In this document: positions 34,000-42,354 of the stretch, in pieces
Layout: every line of letters begins with the position of its first letter
Numbering within the stretch: position 1 is the first letter of the stretch
Origin: Lachnospiraceae bacterium
GTDB lineage: Bacteria > Bacillota > Clostridia > Lachnospirales > Lachnospiraceae
Assembly: GCA_900766915.1 (NCBI GenBank)
Contig: CAAFXE010000398.1
Coordinates: 1-64,000, forward strand
Direction of reading: 5' to 3'
DNA length: 64,000 nt
Program-made: the position numbers and the translations under genes
Notes under the pieces: generated by a model
The model's database searches: none
Seen by the model: the letters and a program-made list of their open reading frames with translations, nothing else
Told to the model about the DNA's origin: nothing

Positions 34000-34033
34000 C
34001 GTTGTTTCTGGAAAAAATGAGGAGGAAGAGATT

Positions 34034-35791
34034 ATGACTCAAGAACTTAGCACAATGATTAGCGAAGCGGTGGGAACCGAAGTATTTGGTATCTGGTTCC
34101 TTATCGGCGCAGCTCTTGTATTCTTTATGCAGGCTGGTTTCGCAATGGTAGAAACAGGCTTTACAAGAGCAAAGAACGCAGGAAACATTATTATGAAGAA
34201 CCTGATGGACTTCTGTATTGGTACCTGTGTATTTATTCCTTTAGGCTACGGCCTGTTGCTTGGTGAAGATATCCTTGGCGGATTTATTGGAATGCCGACT
34301 TTGGGAATCATCACAGATTATGCAAACTTTAACTGGTCAGGTTTTGTATTTAACCTGGTGTTCTGTGCCACAACAGCAACCATCGTATCCGGTGCCATGG
34401 CAGAAAGAACAAAATTTTTATCCTACTGTGTTTATTCCGCAGTGATCTCCGCAGTTGTGTATCCAATTGAAGCACACTGGATCTGGGGCGGCGGCTGGTT
34501 GGCACAGATGGGCTTCCATGATTTTGCAGGCTCCGCAGCCATCCATATGGTAGGTGGTTTGTCAGCACTCATCGGCGCAGCAATCTTAGGACCACGTATT
34601 GGTAAATTCACAAGAGGAAAAGACGGAAAAGTTGAAAAAGTACACGCATTCCCGGGACATAACATTGTTGTCGGTGCCCTTGGTGTATTTATCCTCTGGT
34701 TTGGCTGGTATGGATTTAACGGTGCGGCAGCCACAACAGGTCCACAGCTTGCTTCTATTTTCTCAGCAACAACCATCGCTCCGGCAGTGGCAACTGTTGT
34801 ATGTATGATCTTTACATGGGTACGTTATGGAAAACCTGATGTTTCCATGTGTTTAAATGCATCACTTGCAGGTCTTGTAGCTATCACAGCACCTTGTGAT
34901 GTAGTAGACGGAACCGGTTCTATCATCATCGGTGCAGTAGCAGGTCTTTTGGTAGTATTCGGTGTATGGTTCTGCGACAATGTGATCCATGTAGATGACC
35001 CGGTAGGTGCAGTAGCAGTACATTTTATGAACGGTATCTGGGGTACCATCGCCGTTGGTTTATTTGCAGCACCAACAGCTCCTGAAAATACATTGGTTGG
35101 TTTATTCTATGGTGGCGGATTTAAGCTTCTTAGCATCCAGCTCATCGGTCTGGTATCCGTACTGGCATGGACCGCAGTCACCATGTTTATTGCATTCAAA
35201 TTGATTGAAAAAACAATCGGTCTTCGTGTTTCTGAAGAAGAGGAAATTGTAGGACTTGATTCTAAGGAACATGGTCTTACATCTGCTTATGCAGGATTTA
35301 GCATCATGGATGTTACAGGTGGTTTGATGGAAGTCAATGAAAATACAGACCTTGGTGAAGGTGAATATGAAAAGGCCACCCAGGTACAGAAGGATGCAGC
35401 AGTCAAAGTTGCTTCCATGCCTGTGGAAGCTGACACAGGTATCTATAAGGTATCCATCGTTGCAAGACTTTCCAGATATGATAAACTCCGTAAAGCACTC
35501 AATGAACTTGGTGTGACAGGTATGACAGCAACCCAGGTTATGGGCTGTGGTGTACAAAAGGGTGCAGGAGAGAAATACCGTGGTGTTGAAATGGATGCCA
35601 CTCTTTTACCAAAGATCAAGGTAGAAGTCATCGTCAGCAAGATTCCGGTAGCAAGTGTCATCGAGGCAGCAAAGAAGGCCCTTTACACAGGACATATCGG
35701 CGATGGAAAGATTTTTGTTTACAATGTACAGCAGGTTGTAAAGGTACGTACCGGTGAGGAAGGTATGGCAGCTCTGCAGGACGTTGAATAA
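34034..35791 (+). CDS. amt: Ammonium transporter fused to PII signalling domain
   Basis: This 585-residue protein joins an 11-helix Amt channel (about 1-420; MQAGFAMVETGFTRAKNAGN, GFHDFAGSAAIHMVGG) to a C-terminal PII/GlnK-like domain (about 470-580). The PII part starts YKVSIVARLSRYDKLRKAL, has a T-loop-like GAGEKYRGVEMD with a tyrosine, and ends in GDGKIFVYNV. PII proteins normally block Amt in trans, so here the regulator is covalently attached. ATG 34034 follows GAGGAGGAAGAG. An upstream in-frame ATG at 33881 falls on the -10 box and is rejected. Confidence 0.93.
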   Translation: MTQELSTMISEAVGTEVFGIWFLIGAALVFFMQAGFAMVETGFTRAKNAGNIIMKNLMDFCIGTCVFIPLGYGLLLGEDILGGFIGMPTLGIITDYANFNWSGFVFNLVFCATTATIVSGAMAERTKFLSYCVYSAVISAVVYPIEAHWIWGGGWLAQMGFHDFAGSAAIHMVGGLSALIGAAILGPRIGKFTRGKDGKVEKVHAFPGHNIVVGALGVFILWFGWYGFNGAAATTGPQLASIFSATTIAPAVATVVCMIFTWVRYGKPDVSMCLNASLAGLVAITAPCDVVDGTGSIIIGAVAGLLVVFGVWFCDNVIHVDDPVGAVAVHFMNGIWGTIAVGLFAAPTAPENTLVGLFYGGGFKLLSIQLIGLVSVLAWTAVTMFIAFKLIEKTIGLRVSEEEEIVGLDSKEHGLTSAYAGFSIMDVTGGLMEVNENTDLGEGEYEKATQVQKDAAVKVASMPVEADTGIYKVSIVARLSRYDKLRKALNELGVTGMTATQVMGCGVQKGAGEKYRGVEMDATLLPKIKVEVIVSKIPVASVIEAAKKALYTGHIGDGKIFVYNVQQVVKVRTGEEGMAALQDVE

Positions 35792-35857
35792 GAATCCTCT
35801 AAAAGAGGATTACCATAACCTCTTATCACAATAAATTTAGTGTAAGCAATACACCGG

Positions 35858-35894
35858 AAAATGCCCTTCCACGAAAGTGGGGGGCATTTTTTGT
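35858..35894 (+). terminator. Terminator of the amt gene
   Basis: AAATGCCC..CCAC and GTGG..GGGCATTT enclose a GAAA loop, followed by TTTTTTG. A smaller AATCCTCT/AGAGGATT hairpin precedes it near 35794-35812. Confidence 0.85.
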
Positions 35895-35970
35895 TGTATT
35901 TTGCATTTTTTTGCGTTTTATGACTTGCCATATATTGGTTTTATGGTACAATGAAGTCAATTTAATAATA

Positions 35971-36071
35971 AGCGAAGTAGAGATTCATGCGTCAAGTGTT
36001 CGGTGGCTGGGGAGTTGCCCCGAAACGAAAAGGACTTTTGTTCTTACGATATGATCTCGCACCCGTTGCTG
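35971..36071 (+). promoter_or_regulatory. THF (folate) riboswitch
   Basis: The leader before folT contains GTAGAGATTCATGCGTCAAG-type core sequence, a central GGGGAGTTGCCCC hairpin, CGAAACGAAAAGG, and a closing strand ATGATCTCGC that pairs with GAGATTCAT near the start. This is the layout of the tetrahydrofolate riboswitch found before folT. About 100 bases of expression platform lie between it and the start codon. Confidence 0.75.
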
Positions 36072-36175
36072 CAGATGAGTACATCTCATATTGTGGTGAT
36101 GCACAGACAGTACTGTTTGTGTGAGCATTATTATTATTTTAATTCACTGCATATCAATATGGAGGTGTATTTTTT

Positions 36176-36754
36176 ATGAAAAAAATTATGCAGACTTTCT
36201 CGGATTCCCTGAAGGAATTCAAAAACATGAAGTGCCTTTGTGCGATCGGTATGTTAGGCGCTTTATCCATCATTATTAACAATTTCACAATTCAGATCGG
36301 TGATTTTTTGAAAATCGGTTTTACTTCTGAATGTAATGTACTGGTGGATTGTCTTTTCGGACCGGCAGCAGGTGCCATCTTTGGTGCTGCGATGGATTTG
36401 CTGAAATTTTTCATCAAACCTACCGGACCATACTTCTGGGGCTGGACCTTTAGCGCAGCTCTTGCCGGTGTCATCATAGGATTGGGACTGTACAGGAAAA
36501 AAATCACTTTCTGGAGAATCTTAGTAGTACGACTTATTAATTCTATTGTCATTAATGTCATTCTTGGAACCTACTGGCTCCACGTGATGTATGGCAAGGC
36601 ATTTTTTGCATTGATTCCTACCAGACTTTTTAAAAACATCGTGATGCTTCCCATTGAGGCATTCATTTTCTTTGCAATTTATAAAGCGGTGGAAAGAGGC
36701 GGTATTGTCCAGATGCTCCGCCAGCCTGTGGGACATATGAAAAAGAATGCTTAG
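36176..36754 (+). CDS. folT: Folate ECF transporter S component FolT
   Basis: This 192-residue membrane protein binds folate and works with the shared ECF energising module. It has about six helices, with FKIGFTSE-like residues after helix 1 (FLKIGFTSECNVLVDCLFGP) and GAAMDLLKFFIKPTGPYFWG typical of FolT. GGAGG precedes the ATG. The THF riboswitch upstream supports the folate assignment. Confidence 0.88.
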   Translation: MKKIMQTFSDSLKEFKNMKCLCAIGMLGALSIIINNFTIQIGDFLKIGFTSECNVLVDCLFGPAAGAIFGAAMDLLKFFIKPTGPYFWGWTFSAALAGVIIGLGLYRKKITFWRILVVRLINSIVINVILGTYWLHVMYGKAFFALIPTRLFKNIVMLPIEAFIFFAIYKAVERGGIVQMLRQPVGHMKKNA

Positions 36755-36790
36755 GAGAATGAAAGAGACAAATATTTTTTAAAATAAGTA

Positions 36791-36835
36791 TTGACAAAAG
36801 CTTCTAATTAGAATAATGTCTAATTAGAAGCTTTT
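36791..36835 (+). promoter_or_regulatory. Promoter with 17-bp inverted-repeat operator
   Basis: TTGACA (36791-36796) is followed by arms AAAAGCTTCTAATTAGA (36796-36812) and TCTAATTAGAAGCTTTT (36819-36835), a perfect 17-bp inverted repeat over the -10 region (TAATGT). It is the likely self-operator of the ArsR-type gene downstream. Confidence 0.8.
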
Positions 36836-36876
36836 CTAATTGCTCGTATTTCATTTTATAAAAGGAGAGATCAATA

Positions 36877-37161
36877 ATGAGTCTAAACAGTACGATGAAG
36901 GCTTTGGCAGATCCAACCAGACGATCGATCTTAAATTATTTAAAAGATGGAAGTCTGACAGCCGGAGAAATTGCAGGCAAGTTTGATATGACAGCAGCTA
37001 CGATTTCCCATCATCTGTCAATTCTGAAAAATGCGGATCTTGTGAAAGAGCAAAAGCAGAAGAATTTTATTTATTACAGTCTCAACGCTTCTGTTTTAGA
37101 AGAAGTGCTTTTATGGATCAGCACGCTGAAAGGGGATAATGAAAATGACGAAAGAGCTTAA
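36877..37161 (+). CDS. sdpR: ArsR/SdpR-type autorepressor
   Basis: This 94-residue winged helix has MKALADPTRRSILNYLKDGS and AATISHHLSILKNADLV, as in SdpR and related ArsR proteins. No metal-binding cysteines are present. It is co-transcribed with an SdpI-like gene, overlapping by 23 bases, so the pair likely mirrors SdpR/SdpI of Bacillus, where the membrane protein senses a toxin peptide and sequesters the repressor. Here that is inference. Confidence 0.85.
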   Translation: MSLNSTMKALADPTRRSILNYLKDGSLTAGEIAGKFDMTAATISHHLSILKNADLVKEQKQKNFIYYSLNASVLEEVLLWISTLKGDNENDERA

Positions 37162-37786
37162 ACGAACATGGATCTTAACAACAATTGTATGTCTGATTCC
37201 GATTATTGTAGGAATCCTGTTGTATGACAAGCTGCCTGACCAGGTGGTTACTCATTGGGATTCTGCAGGAAACCCCAATGGATGGAGCAGTAAATTATTT
37301 GGAGCGATCGTATTGCCGGGTATCCTGCTGATTATTAATATACTTTTTCCATTTTTGTTAAAGATCGATCCAAAATACAAAAATCTGTCTGAAAAAGTTA
37401 AGTGTCTCCTTCATTGGATCATTCCCGTGGCAGAATTATTTGCATGTACGGTTACCCTGGCCGCTGCGTTAGGAGTTGACCTGAAAGTGCAGATCTATGC
37501 ACCAATGTTTTGCGGAGTGCTGTTTATTATCGTCGGCAATTATCTGCCTAAAGTTTCTCAGAGCTACACCGTAGGCATTAAGCTCCCATGGACACTGGAT
37601 GACGAAGAAAACTGGAACAAAACACATCGGTTTGCAGGATTTCTGTGGGTCATCTGTGGAATCTTAATGATCATCAGAGCATTTTTGCAGATTCGTATGA
37701 TCAGCACCTTGGTTTTTCTGGCAGTGATGGTGCTTGCACCGACGGCATATTCTTTTATCCTTTATGTGAAAAAGCAGAAAAATTAA
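37139..37786 (+). CDS. sdpI: SdpI-like membrane immunity protein
   Basis: This 215-residue, six-helix membrane protein has the N-terminal DUF1648-type segment (LPDQVVTHWDSAGNPNGWSS) and the SdpI core with NYLPKVSQSYTVGIKLPWTL and ENWNKTHRFAGFLWV. The start may be ATG 37139 or 37145. AAAGGGG is close to both. SdpI confers immunity to a secreted toxin in Bacillus. No sdpC-like toxin gene is visible here. Confidence 0.88.
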   Translation: MKMTKELKRTWILTTIVCLIPIIVGILLYDKLPDQVVTHWDSAGNPNGWSSKLFGAIVLPGILLIINILFPFLLKIDPKYKNLSEKVKCLLHWIIPVAELFACTVTLAAALGVDLKVQIYAPMFCGVLFIIVGNYLPKVSQSYTVGIKLPWTLDDEENWNKTHRFAGFLWVICGILMIIRAFLQIRMISTLVFLAVMVLAPTAYSFILYVKKQKN

Positions 37787-37829
37787 ACGGTAAAATATCG
37801 GTAAAAATACGGAAAATAATCGGTTGACT

Positions 37830-37891
37830 AATAAAAACCTCCTGGATATACTGAGAGCAGATGAACATCTCAGGATACAGGAGGTTTTATT
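37830..37891 (+). repeat. Hairpin leader that hides the Uma2-gene ribosome site
   Basis: Arms AATAAAAACCTCCTG (37830-37844) and CAGGAGGTTTTATT (37878-37891), with an inner CTGAGA/TCTCAG stem, fold the AGGAGG ribosome site into the stem directly before ATG 37892. It may also terminate sdpI transcription. A diverged copy lies at 40914-40968. Confidence 0.7.
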
Positions 37892-38644
37892 ATGACCATT
37901 GAGGAAATGAAAAAGAAAAAACAGGAAAGAGGTTATACCTATGCGCAAATCTCGGAATTAACCGGTGTGCCTTTGGGAACGGTTCAGAAAATTTTTTGTG
38001 GAGAGACTGTAAGTCCACGGTATGATACGTTACTGGCATTGGAGAATCTGTTTTTAGTACCGCCGGTAGTCAGGGAAGAGGCTTCTTATCAGGTGGAAAA
38101 ACAGGGAATCTATACTGTGGAAGATTATCGAAATCTGCCTGATGAGCGGAGAATAGAACTGATCGATGGGTATTTTTATGATATGGCTGCTCCTACCCCC
38201 GTTCATCAGCTGATTGCAGGGGAGGTTTATCGACAGATTGCAAACTATATTCAGGGAAAGGGTGGAGATTGCATGACCTTTATTTCTCCGATAGATGTCC
38301 AATTAGACTGTGATGAGAAAACCATGGTGCAGCCGGATGTAGTGATCCTTTGTCAGAGGGAGAAATTGAAGAAATGGGGCATCTATGGAGCTCCGGATTT
38401 TGTGCTCGAGGTGATTTCACCTTCTACCGGGCGAAAGGATTGTCTGAAGAAACTTACGAAATACGAGAAAGCCGGGGTACGGGAGTACTGGATCTTAGAT
38501 CCTCAACAGAAAAAGCTTCTGGTGTACGATTTTGAAGGGGAAGGCTGTCCGATGATCTGTGGGCTGGAACAGCCTGTTCCTGTAGGGATTTTTCAAGGGG
38601 AACTTGTGGTAGATTTCTCCGGGGTAGTTTCGTGGATAGAGTAA
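37892..38644 (+). CDS. HTH-Uma2 family putative endonuclease
   Basis: This 250-residue protein has an XRE-like helix-turn-helix (about 1-60; YTYAQISELTGVPLGTVQKI) and a Uma2 domain (about 75-225) of the PD-(D/E)XK nuclease fold. Candidate active-site residues lie in RIELIDG, VQPDVVIL and LEVISPSTGRKD followed by LTKYEKAGVREYW. Uma2 proteins are abundant in Lachnospiraceae and cyanobacteria and have no settled function. The start codon follows a ribosome-site hairpin immediately. Confidence 0.85.
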   Translation: MTIEEMKKKKQERGYTYAQISELTGVPLGTVQKIFCGETVSPRYDTLLALENLFLVPPVVREEASYQVEKQGIYTVEDYRNLPDERRIELIDGYFYDMAAPTPVHQLIAGEVYRQIANYIQGKGGDCMTFISPIDVQLDCDEKTMVQPDVVILCQREKLKKWGIYGAPDFVLEVISPSTGRKDCLKKLTKYEKAGVREYWILDPQQKKLLVYDFEGEGCPMICGLEQPVPVGIFQGELVVDFSGVVSWIE

Positions 38645-38678
38645 GTAGTAGCAAATTTATATAACAGGAGAAGTACAA

Positions 38679-40202
38679 ATGAAAAAGCAGATCGTGAACC
38701 CATATTTACCATTCAATGTGTGCGAACCGGATGGGGAACCGCATGTTTTTGGAGACAGAGTTTATGTCTATGGTTCCCATGACGAAGAAGGCGGAAACAG
38801 ATTTTGTAAATTGAATTATGAATTTTATTCTGCACCGGTGGACGACCTGACAAGCTGGAGCAGCAGAGGCATCAGCTATGATAAAACGAATGATCCGGAT
38901 TATAGCGAACCGGGTAGATTTCCGGATATGTATGCACCGGATGTTGTAAAGGGAAATGATGGAAGATATTATCTTTATTATGCACTTTCCGGCGGTATGT
39001 ATTATGGAAAACTTAAGTCCTTTACGGATCATATCCATGTAGCAGTATCCGAAAAACCGGACGGACCATTTCGCTACCATGGATGCGTGAGAAATGCAGA
39101 CGGAACACCATATGATAGAAACATTACCTTTGATCCGGGGGTGATCAATGATGATGGTGTGATTCGATTGTACTATGGATGGGCAATTGATCCATACGTG
39201 AAAGAACTGAACAATGCCTTTATGCAAAAACTTCAAAAGCCAATTTTTAGAATTATGGCAAAGGTTATGATTGGCAAAACAAAAAAACAGTTGAAATCAG
39301 AACCACTGGGAATCAATGGAGCTTTCACAGTAACTTTGGCAGATGATATGCTGACTGTGACATCAGAACCCAAAATGGTTGCTCCAAGCAGGACAGATGC
39401 TATTGGAACTCCATGGGAAAAGCATGGATTTTTTGAAGCAAGCTCTATCCGAAAAATTGGAGATACTTATTATTTTATCTATTCATCCGAAGCACAGCAT
39501 GAATTATGTTACGCAACCAGTAAATACCCCGATAAGGATTTTACTTATGGTGGTGTGATTATTTCCAATGGGGATATTGGATATCAGGGAAGAAAAGAAA
39601 AAGATAAACTTGCAATCATCGGTAACAATCATGGAAGTATCGAAAAGATCAACGGAAAATGGTATGTCTTTTACCATCGGCAGACCCATAAGACTTCCTA
39701 CAGCAGGCAGGGCTGTGCAGAAGAAATTCAGATTTTGCCGGATGGAAGCATTCCGCAGGTGGAGATGACTTCCTGCGGCTTAAACGGAGGCCCGCTTGTT
39801 GCGAAAGGCTGTTACAATGCCACCATCGCCTGCAATCTGACCAATGGAAAAATGCCTCACACAGAAAGGGCAAGGAGAAGAAAAGATATTCCATATATCA
39901 CCAATACCGGCGAGGAGAGATATATCACCAATATCCAGAATGGAACTTTGGTGGGATATAAATATTTTGCTTTTACCGGAGAAACCACATTAGTTTTAAA
40001 TGTAAAGTGTAAGGGTACCGGTATTTTTGATGTTTACACAGATGAGGAACTGATGGGAAGCATTGAGTTTCATGACTGCAATGTTTGGACATCAAAAGAG
40101 TTGTCTTTTAAAACAGAAGGCAGGAGGGCGCTGTACTTTAGGTTTAAAGGAAGTGGGATGGCAGAGTTATTGGAATTTAGTTTTAAATCGTGCAGGAGGT
40201 AA
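38679..40202 (+). CDS. GH43 family glycoside hydrolase (arabinofuranosidase/xylosidase-like)
   Basis: This 507-residue intracellular enzyme has a five-bladed propeller (about 1-345) with candidate catalytic base in CEPDGEPHVFGDRVYVYGSH, the pKa-modulating Asp in MYAPDVV and the acid E253 in HGFFEASS. A C-terminal beta-sandwich (about 375-505) resembles a CBM6-like module. No signal peptide is seen, so it likely acts on imported oligosaccharides. CAGGAG precedes the ATG. It is separated from the AraC-type promoters and lacks the shared operator. Confidence 0.88.
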   Translation: MKKQIVNPYLPFNVCEPDGEPHVFGDRVYVYGSHDEEGGNRFCKLNYEFYSAPVDDLTSWSSRGISYDKTNDPDYSEPGRFPDMYAPDVVKGNDGRYYLYYALSGGMYYGKLKSFTDHIHVAVSEKPDGPFRYHGCVRNADGTPYDRNITFDPGVINDDGVIRLYYGWAIDPYVKELNNAFMQKLQKPIFRIMAKVMIGKTKKQLKSEPLGINGAFTVTLADDMLTVTSEPKMVAPSRTDAIGTPWEKHGFFEASSIRKIGDTYYFIYSSEAQHELCYATSKYPDKDFTYGGVIISNGDIGYQGRKEKDKLAIIGNNHGSIEKINGKWYVFYHRQTHKTSYSRQGCAEEIQILPDGSIPQVEMTSCGLNGGPLVAKGCYNATIACNLTNGKMPHTERARRRKDIPYITNTGEERYITNIQNGTLVGYKYFAFTGETTLVLNVKCKGTGIFDVYTDEELMGSIEFHDCNVWTSKELSFKTEGRRALYFRFKGSGMAELLEFSFKSCRR

Positions 40203-40338
40203 AACCTTAACTGGAGTGACAATGTTCCTGAACCTTTGCTATTTACTATTGTTGGTGAAAAAAATCAAATTGCGTTTTGAAACAGGGAGAATTATAATAA
40301 CTTATAGATCAATTGGTAAGAAAGGATAGCGATTATAT

Positions 40339-40608
40339 ATGATGTATCCGTATATGACATTAGCAGATGAAACCGAAATTGTGCATTCACAGATCATAGA
40401 AGATGAAGGCGTTAAAAAAGTAATAGTTCATTTCGAGCGTCCTACAGAGAACGGTTTTGATATGGCAAGATGTGAACTTCCAAGCTATCAATGGATATCA
40501 AGAGAGGGGTACACAGATGAAGAAATCAAACTATTTGACCAGCTCTTACGCAGTAATGCTCATCTAATATATAAATATGCAGCAAACGGAGGTGTTCGAA
40601 TTGCCTAG
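40339..40608 (+). CDS. Small protein paired with DUF4160 gene
   Basis: This 89-residue acidic protein starts MMYPYMTLADETEIVHSQI and contains VIVHFERPTENGFDMARCEL. Its 3' end overlaps the DUF4160 gene. Such small pairs are suspected toxin-antitoxin modules, and this one would be the partner or antitoxin. I do not know a named family for it. Confidence 0.6.
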   Translation: MMYPYMTLADETEIVHSQIIEDEGVKKVIVHFERPTENGFDMARCELPSYQWISREGYTDEEIKLFDQLLRSNAHLIYKYAANGGVRIA

Positions 40609-40879
40609 TTTGTTTACGGTTAGCGGCTATAAAATATATTTTTGGTCGAATGAGATGGGAGAACCAATACATGTTCATGTCTCAAAGGGGAAACCAACTC
40701 CAAATGGAACAAAGGTATGGTTAACTAAATCAGGTGGTTGTATTGTTGCAAGCAATGGAAGCAATATTTCTCAGAAAGAATTAAATGAATTAATGGAGTT
40801 TATTTCAGCACAGTTTTTTCTTATATGTGCAGAATGGAAGAAGTTTTTTGTGACAGAAGAATTAAACTTCTATTGCTAA
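40601..40879 (+). CDS. DUF4160-domain protein
   Basis: This protein of about 92 residues starts at TTG 40601, with GGAGG at 40588-40592, rather than at ATG 40577. It has the DUF4160 core YKIYFWSNEMGEPIHVHV. Function unknown. DUF4160 genes often sit beside small partners such as DUF2442. The start overlaps the preceding gene by eight bases. Confidence 0.7.
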   Translation: MPSLFTVSGYKIYFWSNEMGEPIHVHVSKGKPTPNGTKVWLTKSGGCIVASNGSNISQKELNELMEFISAQFFLICAEWKKFFVTEELNFYC

Positions 40880-40913
40880 ATTTATAGATGAAAAATATTA
40901 CCTGTGGCAAATG

Positions 40914-40968
40914 AAAATCTCCTTGGTATCTTGAGACAATAGCATCTCGGGATATCAGGGAGTTTTTT
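40914..40968 (+). repeat. Relic copy of the Uma2-leader hairpin
   Basis: AAAATCTCCTT and AGGGAGTTTTTT arms with an inner TTGAGA/ATCTCGG stem match the plan of the hairpin at 37830-37891 (cctcct..ggTAT..GAGA..TCTC..gga). No Uma2 gene follows. It could now act as a terminator for the DUF4160 pair. Confidence 0.6.
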
Positions 40969-41031
40969 AGGTTAACAAGTATTGAAATAATAAGTGACAA
41001 ATTTTACAAAACTCTTGTGGAACGGTAACAC

Positions 41032-41100
41032 ATGTTTAGGATCGCACCATTGCAGAAGCAGCCCTTCAGGAAATTTGGCAGTTCATTACGGTATTTTACT
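41032..41100 (+). pseudogene. Internal scrap of an esterase gene
   Basis: 41032-41068 matches 45796-45838 of the alpha/beta-hydrolase gene (codons for MFRIAPLxKQP), then 41069-41092 matches 45937-45957 (LAVHY region). It is therefore a relic with an internal deletion of about 100 bp and frameshifts. It stands beside an intact nuclease gene, mirroring the intact esterase beside a broken nuclease near 46.6 kb. Confidence 0.7.
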
Positions 41101-41108
41101 ATGTGCAA

Positions 41109-42014
41109 CTATACTGTGCTTAATTTCTGTTCCAGTTCCTCTTCAGTGATGGAAAGGCGTTTTATAGCCTCCGTGGAACTGAGCAGGCCATCTTTTACAA
41201 GTGATATTAGCATTTTTTCTTCCCCACGTTTTTCTCCGCGTTTTTCCCCACGTTCCTCTCCACGCTTTTCTCCGCGTTGTTCTCCAATTTCTTCTGCTCG
41301 TTTTTCTCTTTCTCGGATTTCATCTTCCATAAGTTCATATAATGCTCGACACATTTTTCTTGCCTCCATAAAGATCTCTTTATTCGCTTCAACGATAATA
41401 TTCATCAGCGATTGGTGTAGACTGTCATTTTGAAAATTTTTATAAGCTTTCAACAGATTCTCAGCATCTTCTACCGTATTCAGGTCATTGGTCAGGTGAT
41501 GAAGCCAGAAATTTTCTGCCTTCGGTAACTGAGATGTTACTAAAAATTGTATTGGAAATCTGTCACCATATACGTAATATATACCGGCACTCTGTTTTTT
41601 GACTTGCAGATGCTGTTCCTTCTCAAGATGTCGGATTACTTTTCTTGGATACCGTTTCGTTACATAGGATATTGTGATTTCCTTTGCCTTAATGCTATTT
41701 ACTGTTTGTGTGTCTGATTTATAAAAGCAGGCGTATCCATAAACTTTATAGAAATCATCTACACTCAGATAATCATCGGGACTTTTATACTCTATGATAT
41801 TATGTTTTCTGAAAATTCTCCCAATATTTTTTCTGATGGACACCTGAGGATTCTTTTTGATAATTAACACATCGATTTCTTTGGGTTTTGTTCCCAATTG
41901 ATGTTCGTTTTCAAAAGTTAAATCGTGGGCTTCCTCTGCAAATTCAATTTGAATTCCGGCATAAAATGCAGGATGCCATTGCAAATCAGATTTTTCCTTT
42001 GTTTCTTCGTTCAT
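41109..42014 (-). CDS. PD-(D/E)XK nuclease-family transposase-like protein
   Basis: This 301-residue protein belongs to the Rpn/PD-(D/E)XK 'putative transposase' group common in gut Firmicutes. The nuclease motif is KEIDVLII followed by HNIIEYKSPDD (residues ~45-80). A long helical part and a low-complexity GEKRGEER tract (about 243-263), encoded by five 12-bp repeats at 41226-41286, precede the C-terminus. Related proteins promote recombination in enterobacteria. GGAGGTT precedes the ATG. A decayed copy lies at 46680-46862. Confidence 0.8.
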   Translation of the reverse strand: MNEETKEKSDLQWHPAFYAGIQIEFAEEAHDLTFENEHQLGTKPKEIDVLIIKKNPQVSIRKNIGRIFRKHNIIEYKSPDDYLSVDDFYKVYGYACFYKSDTQTVNSIKAKEITISYVTKRYPRKVIRHLEKEQHLQVKKQSAGIYYVYGDRFPIQFLVTSQLPKAENFWLHHLTNDLNTVEDAENLLKAYKNFQNDSLHQSLMNIIVEANKEIFMEARKMCRALYELMEDEIREREKRAEEIGEQRGEKRGEERGEKRGEKRGEEKMLISLVKDGLLSSTEAIKRLSITEEELEQKLSTV

Positions 42015-42190
42015 TGTGAACCTCCTTATGGAATTATTAGAAGTTCACGATGAGATTTCTTCGAGAACTTCTGCAAAATTATGGGATTAAGCATGAATTT
42101 CTCAAAGACACAGATATGATCTGCAATAGAATGAATTGAATTCCCCATTTTGGAACCAATGGGTTTAAGAAACTTTGCTTATTAATATCT
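42015..42190. repeat. Duplicated upstream region, copy 1
   Basis: About 175 bp here match 46841-47010 at roughly 93% identity. It includes an AGAAGTTC/GAACTTCT hairpin and a CCCATT..AATGGG hairpin. In the other copy the latter is CCCAC..GTGGG, a compensatory change. No gene is seen in the strip apart from the nuclease ribosome site. Confidence 0.75.
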
Positions 42191-42247
42191 TAACATAACA
42201 AACAAATTATCACAATCAAAATAATTTACTTTCCATTATGATACAAA

Positions 42248-42301
42248 ATTACAATATTGTAATCAATACTACAATACACGGTGTGGAACAAGTGTTAAAG
42301 T
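42248..42301 (+). promoter_or_regulatory. AraC-type operator/promoter, site 1 (before SGNH operon)
   Basis: ATTACAA (42248-42254), 13 bases, ACTACAATA (42268-42276), 19 bases, TAAAGT -10 box (42296-42301). Shares exact spacing with three other promoters (47095, 50752, 58899). Confidence 0.75.
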
Positions 42302-42354
42302 AAAATTATCAATGTGGTTATAAAAACATTGAAATATTTATACGGGGGTAACAA

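Noticed and set aside
33881..34033. N-terminal extension of the Amt-PII protein from ATG 33881
   Set aside because: That ATG lies at the promoter -10 box and the stretch encodes the leader hairpins; ATG 34034 has a strong ribosome site.
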